This document shows, piece after piece, positions 17,719-28,630 of a stretch of 33,405 nt of DNA. This DNA is from a bacterium (lineage in GTDB: Bacteria > Actinomycetota > UBA4738 > HRBIN12). Under the pieces are notes generated by a model, which was not told the origin of the DNA, did no database searches, and saw only the letters and a program-made list of their open reading frames with translations. The first letter of the stretch is position 1, and each line of letters opens with the position of its first letter. The stretch is from assembly GCA_023251895.1 (NCBI GenBank), contig JAHEXX010000010.1, forward strand, positions 1 to 33,405, read 5' to 3'. Both the position numbers and the translations under genes were made by a program.

Positions 17719-18243
17719 TCAGGAGATCCAGACCCCCTCGCCGGGCACCGGGCCGGCCACCTTCCAGCCCTCGGTCGTGTCCTCGACCACCCAGGTGGAC
17801 CCGCCCCCGCACAGCCCGCCACAGTAGTGGGATCCGGGCACCTGGATCCGCCCGCCCACCTCGGCGATGGGACCCAGGCGGATCAGCTGGCCACCTTCGC
17901 CCTTGAAGATATGCTCGGTGATGTCCCCAATCTCGGACACGAAGGCCAAAGAGGAGTAGTCGGAGAGGGCCGCGGCCAGCGCATCCTGCTCCTCCGGAGA
18001 GAGCGCCCCCGAGCAATCCGTCGGGCTCCCGGCTCCACCGGCGTCCTCGCAGAGCTTCACGTAGATGTAGACGGGGTCCTGTTTGAACTCGGTCTGCGAA
18101 CGGACGACGGCCTCGTAGATCGCGATCTTCCGTTGGTCGACTCCGGCGCTCCCGGCAGCCGGCGATGGGTTGTGCACGACGTTCCGGCCGCAGGCCGCGG
18201 TGGCCACGGCCAATAGCATAACGGCGACTTCGGCGCGCCTCAT
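17719..18243 (-). CDS. Putative lipoprotein
   Basis: From ATG 18243: MRRAEVAVMLLAVATAACGRNVVHNPSPAAGS...; lipobox-like TAAC; 174 aa. Confidence 0.75.
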   Translation of the reverse strand: MRRAEVAVMLLAVATAACGRNVVHNPSPAAGSAGVDQRKIAIYEAVVRSQTEFKQDPVYIYVKLCEDAGGAGSPTDCSGALSPEEQDALAAALSDYSSLAFVSEIGDITEHIFKGEGGQLIRLGPIAEVGGRIQVPGSHYCGGLCGGGSTWVVEDTTEGWKVAGPVPGEGVWIS

Positions 18244-18394
18244 GGTCCTTCCCCTCGGCACAGTACGCCGGTTTGAGAGGTCGAACCCCATGGTGGGTTC
18301 CCGATCTCCCCGGGGCGAGGAGGCAGTTGGGGGGGAGCTATATACTCCTACGGCTGCCCCCGGGCCGGGGCGGCTGGAGCGCCCAAGCGCTTCC

Positions 18395-18467
18395 GCCCCC
18401 ATCGTCTAGCGGCCTAGGATCTCGCCCTTTCAAGGCGGAGACACGGGTTCGAATCCCGTTGGGGGCA
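18395..18467 (+). tRNA. tRNA-Glu(TTC)
   Basis: GCCCCCA...TGGGGGC acceptor, anticodon loop CTTTCAA, T-arm ACGGGTTCGAATCCCGT. Confidence 0.95.
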
Positions 18468-18481
18468 CGAACTGAATACGT

Positions 18482-18560
18482 GCGCCCGTAGAGGAGTCCG
18501 GTCGTCCTCACCGCCCTGTCAAGGCGGAGATCGCGGGATCGAAGCCCGTCGGGCGCGCCA
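18482..18560 (+). tRNA. tRNA-Asp(GTC) with non-canonical T-loop
   Basis: GCGCCCG...CGGGCGC acceptor, GAGG/CCTC D-stem, anticodon arm CCGCC-CTGTCAA-GGCGG, T-arm GCGGG-ATCGAAG-CCCGT, discriminator G + CCA. Confidence 0.85.
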
Positions 18561-18646
18561 AGGCCAGGTGGCCAGGTACCGCGTGCTGGGGCTCGCGGGA
18601 TGAATGGCCTGACTGCGACCCGGCCGTCCACCGGAGACGCTGGACG

Positions 18647-20077
18647 CTATCGACCGGGCAATTCTGGGTTCGGCCAGTCGAATGGAAGCCGACGCACGAA
18701 GTGCCCCCGACCGGGCGCCGCCTCCCACGGCTCCCCGTCGCGAGCCACGATGGTCCCTCGCGAGATCGTGATCGCCGGCCACCCGGTCACCTGCATCCCC
18801 GCATAAGGGCTGTGATCCGTCGCCATGTGCAGGCGATCCGCATCCAACCGGTGGTGCGCTGCAGGGTCGAACACGACGACGTCGCCGTCGAGTCCCACGG
18901 CAAGAGATCCCTTGACGTGTGAGAGACCGAAGAGCCGGGCGGGCGCCGTGGCGACGGAGTCGATCCAGCGAACGAGCGGCAGCCGCCCCTGTCGGACTCC
19001 CTGGAAGCCGAGGGCGAGACGGGTCTCGACGCCCGGCAGCCCGCCCGGGATCTCCCTGAACGTTCGCCAGCCCTCCTCCCGAGCGTAGACTCCCCGGCGT
19101 CGGTCCGAGGTCGTGAACGGGCAATGATCGGTCGCGAGCACCTGGACGGACCCGTCGGCGAGGCCCGACCACAGCGCCTCTCGATCGACATCGGCCCGGA
19201 GCGGGGGGGCGCAGACGAAGTTCGCGGCCTCCTCGCTCGTCGCGAGGAGCCGATCCTCCGTGAGATACAGGTACTGGGGGCATGTCTCGGCCAAGACCCG
19301 AAGCCCGTTCGCGTTCGCCGCGCGTACCTCCCTCAGGCCCGCCGCGCTAGAGAGATGGACGACGTAGACGGCCGCTCCCGCGTCGCCCGCGAGTTGGGCG
19401 GCACGGCGGATCGCCGCGGCCTCGACCTCCGGAGGCCGGGTTGCCGGATGCGCGTCCGGCCCGACGTGTCCGAGCTCCAGCTCGCGAGCGGTCAACCGCT
19501 CGATCTCGGCGCCGTCCTCCGCATGCACGCAGACGAGCAGTCCCGTTTCCACGGACGCCGTCAGGGCGCGAGCCAGCGTCGCATCGTCGACCATGAGCCG
19601 CTCCGGGTAGGCCATGTAGAGCTTCACGCTCGCCACGCCGCGTTCCAGGAACGACGCGAAGAGCCGAGCCGCCTCCGCAGGGTCGTCGGGCACCGACGTC
19701 ACCGTCAGGTGCAGGCCGTAGTCGATGACGGCGCGTCCCGACGCATTGGCCGTCCACTCGCCGAGCGCCACGTCCGGGCTCTCCCGCCCCGCCCCAGCGA
19801 AGTCCACGACACAGGTCGTCCCGCCGCACGCGGCGGCGATCGTGCCGCTCTCGAAGTCGTCGGCGGAGCGTACCTCGCCGACCGGGAGGCCGAAGTGCGT
19901 GTGGGCATCGATCGCCCCGGGCACGACGAGGGCGCCGGACGCATCGAGGATCTCCGCGCCAGGAGCGTCGATCTCGGGGCCTACGGCCGCGATCCGGCCG
20001 CTGTCGATCAAGACGTCGGCTCGCTGGGACCCCGACGGCTCGACCACCTGCCCCCCCCGGACGAGCAGCATCGACAC
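18647..20077 (-). CDS. Dihydropyrimidinase/hydantoinase-family cyclic amidohydrolase
   Basis: PGAIDAHTHFGLP, SVKLYMAYPERLMVDDATL, CVHAEDGAEIERLTARELELG, VVHLSSAAGLREVRAA, LAETCPQYLYLTED, VLATDHCPFT. Confidence 0.9.
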   Translation of the reverse strand: MSMLLVRGGQVVEPSGSQRADVLIDSGRIAAVGPEIDAPGAEILDASGALVVPGAIDAHTHFGLPVGEVRSADDFESGTIAAACGGTTCVVDFAGAGRESPDVALGEWTANASGRAVIDYGLHLTVTSVPDDPAEAARLFASFLERGVASVKLYMAYPERLMVDDATLARALTASVETGLLVCVHAEDGAEIERLTARELELGHVGPDAHPATRPPEVEAAAIRRAAQLAGDAGAAVYVVHLSSAAGLREVRAANANGLRVLAETCPQYLYLTEDRLLATSEEAANFVCAPPLRADVDREALWSGLADGSVQVLATDHCPFTTSDRRRGVYAREEGWRTFREIPGGLPGVETRLALGFQGVRQGRLPLVRWIDSVATAPARLFGLSHVKGSLAVGLDGDVVVFDPAAHHRLDADRLHMATDHSPYAGMQVTGWPAITISRGTIVARDGEPWEAAPGRGHFVRRLPFDWPNPELPGR

Positions 20078-20170
20078 GGACCCCTACGCGTCCGCGAGCC
20101 GGCTCGCCCCGGCTCGGCACCCGATCGCGTGCACCTCGTTCACCTGCACGCTCACGACGGCAACATCCCC

Positions 20171-21121
20171 TCAGTCCGGCACGATGTGGGTCCCGGTCTC
20201 GCCAGCCAGCGCGCGCTCCACGTTCTCGGGGTCGGTGATGATGGCCTCGCCACCGCCGCGCTCCAGGTACCCTACGGCGGCCTGGATCTTGGGGGCCATG
20301 CTGCCCCTCGCGAAGTGGACGCCCTCCTCGAGATAGGTCCTGGCCTGCGAGACCGACATCCGATCGATCCACTCTTGGCCCGGCTTGCCGAAGTTCAGGG
20401 CGACCCGCTCGACGGCAGTGCTGATGACGAATAGCTCGGCCCCGATCCGGCTCGCGAGCAAGGAGGAGGCGAAGTCCTTGTCGATGACGGCCGCCACGCC
20501 GTGCAGATCCCCGTTCTCGTCGACGATGACCGGGATGCCGCCCCCGCCCACAGTGATCACGACGAACCCGTTGGCGATGAGGCTCCGGACGGCGGCCTCC
20601 TCCACGATGCGCATGGGGATCGGCGAGGGAACGACGCGTCGCCAGCCGCGACCGGCGTCCTCCATCACCGCCCACCCCTCGCTGTCCCGTCGCTCCTTCG
20701 CCTTGTCCTCATCCATGTACGAGCCGATCGGCTTGGAGGGGTTCTGGAACGCCGGGTCGTCTGCGTCGACCTCCACCTGCGTCACGACCGTCACCGCGTG
20801 CTTGGCGATGCCGACCCGCCGGAAGTCGTTCTCGAGGTTCTGCTGCAGCGCGTAGCCGATCGCGCCCTGGCTGTCGGCGCCGCAGGCGTCCAGCGGCACC
20901 TCGTGGAGCTCGTGCGCGGCAAGCTCGGAGCGCCGCAGGATGAACCCGACCTGTGGCCCGTTCCCGTGGCCGATCGCGACGTCCCAGCCGTCTCGGAGCA
21001 TCGACGCGATGTGCCAGCACGTCTCCCCCGCCGCGATGTACTGGTCACGGACCGACTGATGCTCCTTGTCCTTGATCAGCGAGTTCCCGCCGATCGCGAC
21101 GACGGCAGTCTTCCCCGGCAC
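20171..21121 (-). CDS. Carbamate kinase
   Basis: AVVAIGGNSLIKDKEHQSV, VAIGHGNGPQVGFILRRSEL, VTVGGGGIPVI, DKDFASSLLASRIGAELFVISTAVERVALNFGKPGQ, SMAPKIQAAVGYLERGG. Confidence 0.93.
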   Translation of the reverse strand: MPGKTAVVAIGGNSLIKDKEHQSVRDQYIAAGETCWHIASMLRDGWDVAIGHGNGPQVGFILRRSELAAHELHEVPLDACGADSQGAIGYALQQNLENDFRRVGIAKHAVTVVTQVEVDADDPAFQNPSKPIGSYMDEDKAKERRDSEGWAVMEDAGRGWRRVVPSPIPMRIVEEAAVRSLIANGFVVITVGGGGIPVIVDENGDLHGVAAVIDKDFASSLLASRIGAELFVISTAVERVALNFGKPGQEWIDRMSVSQARTYLEEGVHFARGSMAPKIQAAVGYLERGGGEAIITDPENVERALAGETGTHIVPD

Positions 21122-21131
21122 GGCGCTCCCC

Positions 21132-22109
21132 TCAGCTCATCGTCAGCGCCATCACGGCCTTCTGACCGTGGAGGCGGTTCTCGGCCTGGTCGTAGACGAC
21201 CGACTGCGGGCCGTCGATCACGGCGTCGGTGACCTCGACGTTGCGGTCGGCCGGAAGTGGGTGCATGTAGATGGCGTCCCGATCCGCCAGCTCCATCCGT
21301 CGCTCGTCGGTGATCCAGTGCTTGTACCGGTCGATAATCCGCATTCCCTCGGACTCGTCCTCCGTGGTGAGCAGCGCTCCCCAGCTCTTGGCGTACACGA
21401 CGTCGGTGTCGCGGAGTCCTTCGTCGAACTCCTCGATGACCTCGAGGGTCACACCGGCCTGCCGGGCGTTGTCGCGGGCTTGCTCCATGATCTCGGGCAT
21501 CAGCTTGAACTCCGGCGGGTGAACGAGCCGCACGTTCAGCCCGAACCGGGGCAGCAGCAGGACGAGGCTCTGGGGTACGCTGATCGGCTTCTGGTAGCTC
21601 GCGGCGTACGCCCAGCTCACGGTGACCGTCGCTCCCCGAGGGTCTCCCCGCTTCTCGATGATCGTCATGAGGTCGGCCAGGGCTTGGTGCGGGTGGTAGA
21701 TGTCGCACTGCATGTTCAGGACCGGCACACGACTCGCCTCCGCGACTTCCCGCATGTACGCGTTGCCGCCCCGCCAGTCCACCTGCCGGATCGCGATCCC
21801 GTCGTTGTAACGGCCGAGGATCTCGCCGATCTCCTTTGCGGTGTCCCCGTGCGCGATCTGGGTGGTCTTGCTCTCGATGAACTGTGCATGCCCGCCGAGC
21901 TGGGCCATGCCGGCCTCGAAGGAGGCCCGAGTCCGGGTGCTCGAGTAGAAGAAGAGCATCGCGAGCACCTTGTCACGAAGGATCGGATGCGGGACGCCCA
22001 TCGCCCGCTCGCGCTTCAGCTGGAAGGCTACGTCAAGCAGAGTCTCGATCTCCCCTTTCGACCACTCCTGGAGCGTGATGAGGTCTCGCCCGCGAAGATG
22101 CGTCTGCAC
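21132..22109 (-). CDS. YgeW-like carbamoyltransferase (ornithine/aspartate carbamoyltransferase superfamily)
   Basis: FFYSSTRTRASFEAGMAQLGG (carbamoyl-P site), KTTQIAHGDTAKE, GGNAYMREVAEA, NMQCDIYHPHQALADL, VSWAYAASYQKPISVPQ, YAKSWGAL, YMHPLPADRNVEV. Several blocks recall E. coli YgeW (GNAYMREV, QCDIDHP, WAYSPSYGKPLSVPQ). Confidence 0.85.
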   Translation of the reverse strand: MQTHLRGRDLITLQEWSKGEIETLLDVAFQLKRERAMGVPHPILRDKVLAMLFFYSSTRTRASFEAGMAQLGGHAQFIESKTTQIAHGDTAKEIGEILGRYNDGIAIRQVDWRGGNAYMREVAEASRVPVLNMQCDIYHPHQALADLMTIIEKRGDPRGATVTVSWAYAASYQKPISVPQSLVLLLPRFGLNVRLVHPPEFKLMPEIMEQARDNARQAGVTLEVIEEFDEGLRDTDVVYAKSWGALLTTEDESEGMRIIDRYKHWITDERRMELADRDAIYMHPLPADRNVEVTDAVIDGPQSVVYDQAENRLHGQKAVMALTMS

Positions 22110-22120
22110 GACTCCCCTTC

Positions 22121-23074
22121 CTATTCCGCTGCGCCGAGGACAAGCGCGAGCAGCGCCATCCGCATCACGACCCCGTTGAAGGCCTCGGTCCAGTACCGCG
22201 CGTGCCGGGTCGCATCGACGTCGGCTGGCAGCTCGTCCATCCGCGGCAGCGAGTGCAGGATGATCGCGCCCGGCTTCGCTTTGTCCCGCATCATCTCTCG
22301 CGTGATCTTGTAGGCGGCCGGCGTGAGCCCTACCTGCTCGCCCCGCTCGTCTCGGCCTTTCGTGTAGTCGGCCTGCACCACGGGTTCCATGTAGATGACG
22401 TCGGCCTCGCCGACAACCTCCTCGGCGGTCGCCACCTCACGGTAGCGCACGTTCAGGCCATCGATCTCGGCCTTGAACTCGGGCAACAGCGACATCTCCT
22501 CGGGCGCCACCACGAAGGCCTCGATGTCGAACTGCGAGAATGCGTAGAGGATCGAGTGCATCGTGCGCATGCGCATGTCTCCCACGAGCAGGAACTTCAG
22601 GCCGTCGAGGGTCCCGAGCTCCTTCCAAGTCGTGTACAGGTCCGTGAGGACCTGCGTCGGGTGCTCACCCCAGCCGTCACCGCAGTTGATGATGGGCACC
22701 GAGGCCCACCGCGCTGCCTCCTCGGGAGCCCCCTGCTGGAAGTGGCGCATCGCGATGACGTCGCCGTAGTACTCCAGCATGTGCACCGTGTCCTTGATCG
22801 ACTCCTGGTAGAAATCCCCCGCCCGGGTCATCTTCGCGTCGGAGAAGCCGAGGACGTGGCCTCCCAGCCGGTGCATCGCGGCCTCCGTGGCGAGCCTCGT
22901 CCGCGTGCTCGGTTGGTAGAAGGCGGTGCAAAGCGTCTTGTTCGCGAGAAGGTCGCCGTTGCGCCGATCCCTCGCGATCGGCGTGAGATCGTCGCACACT
23001 TGGAACACCCGCAGGAACTCGTTCCGCTCGAAGTCCTTCAGCGACAATATGTCGCGCCCTAGAAAGCTCCTCAC
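22121..23074 (-). CDS. Aspartate carbamoyltransferase (PyrB)-like carbamoyltransferase
   Basis: FYQPSTRTRLATEAAMHRLGGHVLGFSDAKMTRAGDFYQESIKDTVHMLEYYGDVIAMRH, IINCGDGWGEHPTQVLTDLYTTWKE, ILHSLPRMDELPADVDATRHARYWTEAFNGVVMRMALL. Confidence 0.85.
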   Translation of the reverse strand: MRSFLGRDILSLKDFERNEFLRVFQVCDDLTPIARDRRNGDLLANKTLCTAFYQPSTRTRLATEAAMHRLGGHVLGFSDAKMTRAGDFYQESIKDTVHMLEYYGDVIAMRHFQQGAPEEAARWASVPIINCGDGWGEHPTQVLTDLYTTWKELGTLDGLKFLLVGDMRMRTMHSILYAFSQFDIEAFVVAPEEMSLLPEFKAEIDGLNVRYREVATAEEVVGEADVIYMEPVVQADYTKGRDERGEQVGLTPAAYKITREMMRDKAKPGAIILHSLPRMDELPADVDATRHARYWTEAFNGVVMRMALLALVLGAAE

Positions 23075-23135
23075 TGATCTGTCTCCTTCCCTCGTTCGCC
23101 GTTTCCCGAGTGTTCAGTCTGCTGGAGGGAGGCGG

Positions 23136-24550
<1,415 letters not shown>

Positions 24551-24554
<4 letters not shown>

Positions 24555-26047
24555 GACGAGCCGACCCCCGCGCGCGCGTTGAACTCCTCGATCATCTGGT
24601 CCCAGACGGGCAGACTCTCCCGTAGCTGGCGCCAGAAGCCCACCGTCTTGCGCGCGCGGAAGTCGTCGACCGAGACGCCCTGCTGCTCGACCCACGTGAA
24701 GTAGCCGAGGTTGAATATGCGCTCGCGATCGACCGCGGAGAGCTCCAGCAGGTTCTCCACTCCTGCTCCCAGCACGTGCCGCGAGAAGGCCTCGCCGGCG
24801 GCCACCTCGTCGAATCCGCCGGGGAAGTGCTTGCCCAGCGCCTTCTCGCGCTCGGACGCGTACATGGCGGCGCCGTCCGTCGCCACCGTCACGACGACGT
24901 CGTCGGGTCCCATGTCGAAGTACCTGGCCGTCTTGATCGCGGCCAGCACGTTGCAGATGCTCGAGATGCCGAGCGATGAGAGCTGCTCCACGAGAGCGGC
25001 CGATAGCCCGCGTCGTTCCACCAGGTACCGGCGGCCGGCGTCGCTGTTGAAGACGACGTTCAGTTGGTCGGTCGCCACGTCCGAGACGGCTGTGACGACG
25101 TCGGTGCCCATCACGTTGTGGATGAACGGGATGTGCTTGTCCCCGATCCCCTGGATGTTGTGCTCTCCGAACCCGTTGTAGAGCATCGTCGGGCACTCGA
25201 GCGCCTCCACCGCCACGACGAGCGAGCCGAAGTGCTCCTTCAGGCAGTCGCCGGCGCCGAGCGTGCCGGCCGATCCCGACGCCGACACGAAGGCTCGGAG
25301 GCACAGTCCGGGCGAGGTCGCCTCCAGCGACTCGAAGATCCGCTCCAGCGCCGTGCCCGTGCACAGGTAGTGCACGAGGTGGTTCCCGAACTCGGAGAAC
25401 TGGTTCAGGATCACGTTGGCGGGGTCTGCCGAGAGCTCCGAGCACTTGTCGTAGATCTCCTTGACGTTGCTCTCGGATCCGGGTGTCCGGATGATGTCGG
25501 CGGGATCGGCTACCCACTGCTCGAGCCAACGGAAGCGTTCCAGGCTCATGCCCTCGGGGAGCACCGCAACCCCCCGGCAGCCCATGATGCGCGAGATCGC
25601 GACCCCGCCGCGGCAGTAGTTGCCGGTTGAGGGCCATACGGCGCGGTGGCTCGTGGGATCGAACCGGCCCGTGACGACCCGCGGGGCGAGGCATCCGTAC
25701 GCCGCAAGCACCTTGTGGGCGCCGATCATGGGGAACCGATCCCCCAGGGCTACGACGATCCGCGCCGGTACCCCGGTGAGCTCCTCCGGCAAGACGAGAT
25801 GCTCGGGCACCTCGACCCGGCCCCGGCGCGAGCGGTCGTTGAACCAGTGGACCCGGAACAGGTTGAGTGGATGCGACTCGTCGGGCCCGATCGACGCCAG
25901 GTCGTCGGCGACCCGCTCAGGGATCTTCGTGGGGTCCGCGAGTTGCGCGAACGTCGGCAGCGCGATCCCGGACTCCCTGAAGCGCCCCACGGCTCGCCCG
26001 TAGGTGGCTGCATCTGCGATCTCGCGTTCGAGCTCTATCCCGACCAT
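24551..26047 (-). CDS. Fold-type II PLP-dependent enzyme (cysteine synthase/tryptophan synthase beta-like)
   Basis: From ATG 26047: [17 protein letters not shown]...; [15 protein letters not shown] (candidate PLP-Lys), [50 protein letters not shown]. Confidence 0.85.
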
Positions 26048-26190
26048 CGACCAATCCCCTAGGAGGCCGGACGAGTATCCGCGATCGCCCGAGGCTCCCA
26101 TCTGAAACAAACCGCCCGGCACGGCTCCGCGATCCTTCGGTGTTCAACATACTGTGGAACCAACCTGGGGGCCGACGCCGCCAGGGGGAT

Positions 26191-27174
26191 TCATTCAAAC
26201 ACGTCGGGGTTCAGCAGCGTCGGGGGGAGCTTGCCGTCGATCGCCGCGAAGACGTTTTCGACCGTGAGCATGCCCATGGCCAGGCGCGTGTCGACGGTGG
26301 CGCTTCCCAGGTGCGGGATGATGACGACGTTCTCGAGCTGCAACAGGTCCTCGGTGACGTCGGGCTCGCGTTCGAATACGTCCAACCCGGCGGCGAAGAT
26401 CTCGCCGGCCTTCAGCGCATCGGCCAGCGCCTGCTCGTCGACCACCGGTCCGCGGGAGGTGTTCACCAGCACTGCCGTCGGTTTCATCTTGCCGAACGCC
26501 TCGGCGCCGAACAGGTGCCGGGTCTCCTCTGTGAGGTTCACGTGGATCGAGATGAAGTCGGCCTCGGCGAGCAGGACATCCATCTCCCTGCGTTCGGCGC
26601 CGGTCTCGGCCTCGACCTCGGGCGGCAGCTGGACGGCGTCGTGGTAGACGACCTTCATCCCGAAGCCCTTGGCGCGCCGCGCTACGGCCTGGCCGATCCG
26701 CCCGAACCCCACGATGCCGATCGTCTTGTGATGGACGTCCTGGCCCATCATCATCAGCGGTCCCCAGATCCACTTCTGCCTGCTGCGGAGGAACCGCTCG
26801 CCCTCGCCGACCCGCCGCGCGGCCGACATGAGAAGGGCGAACGCCGTGTCGGCCGTCGTCTCGGTCAGCACCTCCGGCGTGTTGGTGGCCATCACGCCGG
26901 CCGCCGTGCAGTCAGCCAGGTTGATGTTGTCGAACCCGACCGCGTGGTTCGCAACGATCTTGAGCTGTGGCCCGGCTGCGGCGAGGAGCTCCGCGTCGAC
27001 CTTCTCGGTGAGCATCGTGATAAGGGCGTCGCGCCCCGCGACCACTTCCAGCAGCTCCGGCCGCGGGATGCCGAACTCGTTCTCGTGCACGGTAACGTCG
27101 CACCGCTCGCGGAGCGCCTTCTCGGCCTCCGACATGACCGGGCGGGTGATGAGGACGTTCGGTCGTTCGCTCAT
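26191..27174 (-). CDS. D-2-hydroxyacid dehydrogenase (glyoxylate/hydroxypyruvate reductase or D-glycerate dehydrogenase-like)
   Basis: KIVANHAVGFDNINLADCTAAGVMATNTPEVLTETTADTAFALLMSAARR, TIGIVGFGRIGQAVARRAKGFGMKVVYHD, VLVNTSRGPVVDEQAL, GLDVFEREP, IIPHLGSATVDTR. GGAGG SD upstream. Confidence 0.92.
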   Translation of the reverse strand: MSERPNVLITRPVMSEAEKALRERCDVTVHENEFGIPRPELLEVVAGRDALITMLTEKVDAELLAAAGPQLKIVANHAVGFDNINLADCTAAGVMATNTPEVLTETTADTAFALLMSAARRVGEGERFLRSRQKWIWGPLMMMGQDVHHKTIGIVGFGRIGQAVARRAKGFGMKVVYHDAVQLPPEVEAETGAERREMDVLLAEADFISIHVNLTEETRHLFGAEAFGKMKPTAVLVNTSRGPVVDEQALADALKAGEIFAAGLDVFEREPDVTEDLLQLENVVIIPHLGSATVDTRLAMGMLTVENVFAAIDGKLPPTLLNPDVFE

Positions 27175-27908
27175 GTGGCGAAACCTCCGAGTGATACCGC
27201 GACGGTCGCCAGGAGCCCTTGTGATGTTCGCGATCGAGTCGGCGCAGGAGAAGCGGAGGACCCGCCCGTCCCGTCGACCGAACGCCGCCCTGGCCACTGC
27301 TCAACACCGGACTCGCCGGGGGCGTAGTCCTTCGCTCCTAGCAGTGGGAGACCCGCCTGCCGAGTGGGCTGAGACATGCCGAACTCGCCAATCTGAGGTT
27401 GGATGATGTCTCTCCCTTCCACCTCGAGGACGAGGCGGCCGGCACGCGTCACGAGAGCAGCCGGGGTCGCCCGCCACTGGATCGAATCAGGGGACCGCAT
27501 CATCTCAGCCAGCCTATCGAATCGACCCCAGCAACGTCCACGCAGTGGTGTACGAACGAGTGGTCGATCAACGATGGACGGTCTCGCATAGGGCGCAACC
27601 AGGCCGAGCAACCGGACACCGACCTCCTGCGGAAGATAGCGAAGCTGGAGGAACCGGAGCCGAGCAAGCCCTACGGTGCGGAGGGTGTAAGCGAGCACTG
27701 ACAATCGTGTACGTCGATGCGATCGCTGCCGCCGTGAGGAATGCATGTGGACTAGGGGTGCCGCTCGAGGAGGCCGACTGATGCTCTCACGGAGTGCTCA
27801 GCAGGATCCCTCGTGCGGAAGCACTCCAAGGAACGTTGCAGGAGGGGGAAGAAGAACAGGAGACGCTTCGCGCAGCCCCACCCAGTCCCGAGTGTATCCT
27901 TGTCTGTC

Positions 27909-28145
27909 ATGGCTCGGGCCGAGATCAGCATCTATCCCTTTCGGGAGTCCGAGGCACCTCCTGCGCACCCTCAGGCCGCTCTCGAGGAGTTTCGGGGGAC
28001 GGGGCTGGATATGGAGATCACCCTCTTCGGGCTGATCGCGACCGGTCAGCCCGATCAACTGTTAGGAGCACTGCAACCCGCGCTGACAGCGGCTCTTGCG
28101 CATGGGGCTTCAAAAGCCATCCTGAGCATCGAACTGCAATCATGA
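27909..28145 (+). CDS. Small YkoF/thiamine-binding-like protein
   Basis: MARAEISIYPFRESEAPPAHPQAALEEFRGTGLDMEITLFGLIATGQPDQLLGALQPALTAALAHGASKAILSIELQS; pattern resembles YkoF/DUF77-type domains; ATGA overlap with the next gene. Confidence 0.6.
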   Translation: MARAEISIYPFRESEAPPAHPQAALEEFRGTGLDMEITLFGLIATGQPDQLLGALQPALTAALAHGASKAILSIELQS

Positions 28146-28630
28146 CAACTGAGAGTGAGTTCACGAGCGCGTTGGCCAGGGTGCTCGGACCCCTGTTCCG
28201 CTTGTCTCTCACCGACAGCAAGGGAAAGACCGTGGCGACGTTCGGCCACATCGGCGAAACGCGAACCGCTCGCACCACGATCCCGTTCCCCAACTCGTCG
28301 TTCTGTCTCGTTGTGGATGTGGACGTCACGTCCATAGGGACGGCGGCCAGCGTCCTCGCCGCCCTCTACGCTCCACACCACCCGCCCGGGGTCTCTCTTG
28401 GGCCAATCGACAGCCTCGATTTCGCTCTCGAGCACCTGATCGCGCAGGGTGAGGCGCGCCTCGCCAAGCCCCTTTCCGAAATGAACCGCGCCGAGAAGCA
28501 GCAATTGGTCAAGTTCCTAGACGAACGAGGCGCCTTCGCCCTGAGGAAGTCAGTAGAAGCCGTGGCCGACCGCCTCGGGGTCAGCCGGTTCACCGTCTAC
28601 AACTACCTCGATGCAGTTCGCGCTTCCTAG
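28142..28630 (+). CDS. HTH regulator with YheO/DauR-type C-terminal HTH
   Basis: C-terminal MNRAEKQQLVKFLDERGAFALRKSVEAVADRLGVSRFTVYNYLDAVRAS resembles the DauR/YheO HTH (VA..LGVSR.TVYNYL); N-terminal PAS-like sensor half. Confidence 0.75.
   Translation: MTTESEFTSALARVLGPLFRLSLTDSKGKTVATFGHIGETRTARTTIPFPNSSFCLVVDVDVTSIGTAASVLAALYAPHHPPGVSLGPIDSLDFALEHLIAQGEARLAKPLSEMNRAEKQQLVKFLDERGAFALRKSVEAVADRLGVSRFTVYNYLDAVRAS

Noticed and set aside
18338-18631. Minus ORF with NGIRTRVSALKG
   Set aside because: A common spurious translation of tRNA genes; overlaps tRNA-Glu and tRNA-Asp.
19124-20434. Plus-strand 436-aa ORF opposite the hydantoinase
   Set aside because: Antisense shadow; the minus strand has clear amidohydrolase motifs.
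24555-25694. Upstream extension of the threonine synthase-like ORF (23136-25694)
   Set aside because: The extension is the wrong frame of the 24551-26047 PLP gene; start placed at the GTGA overlap.
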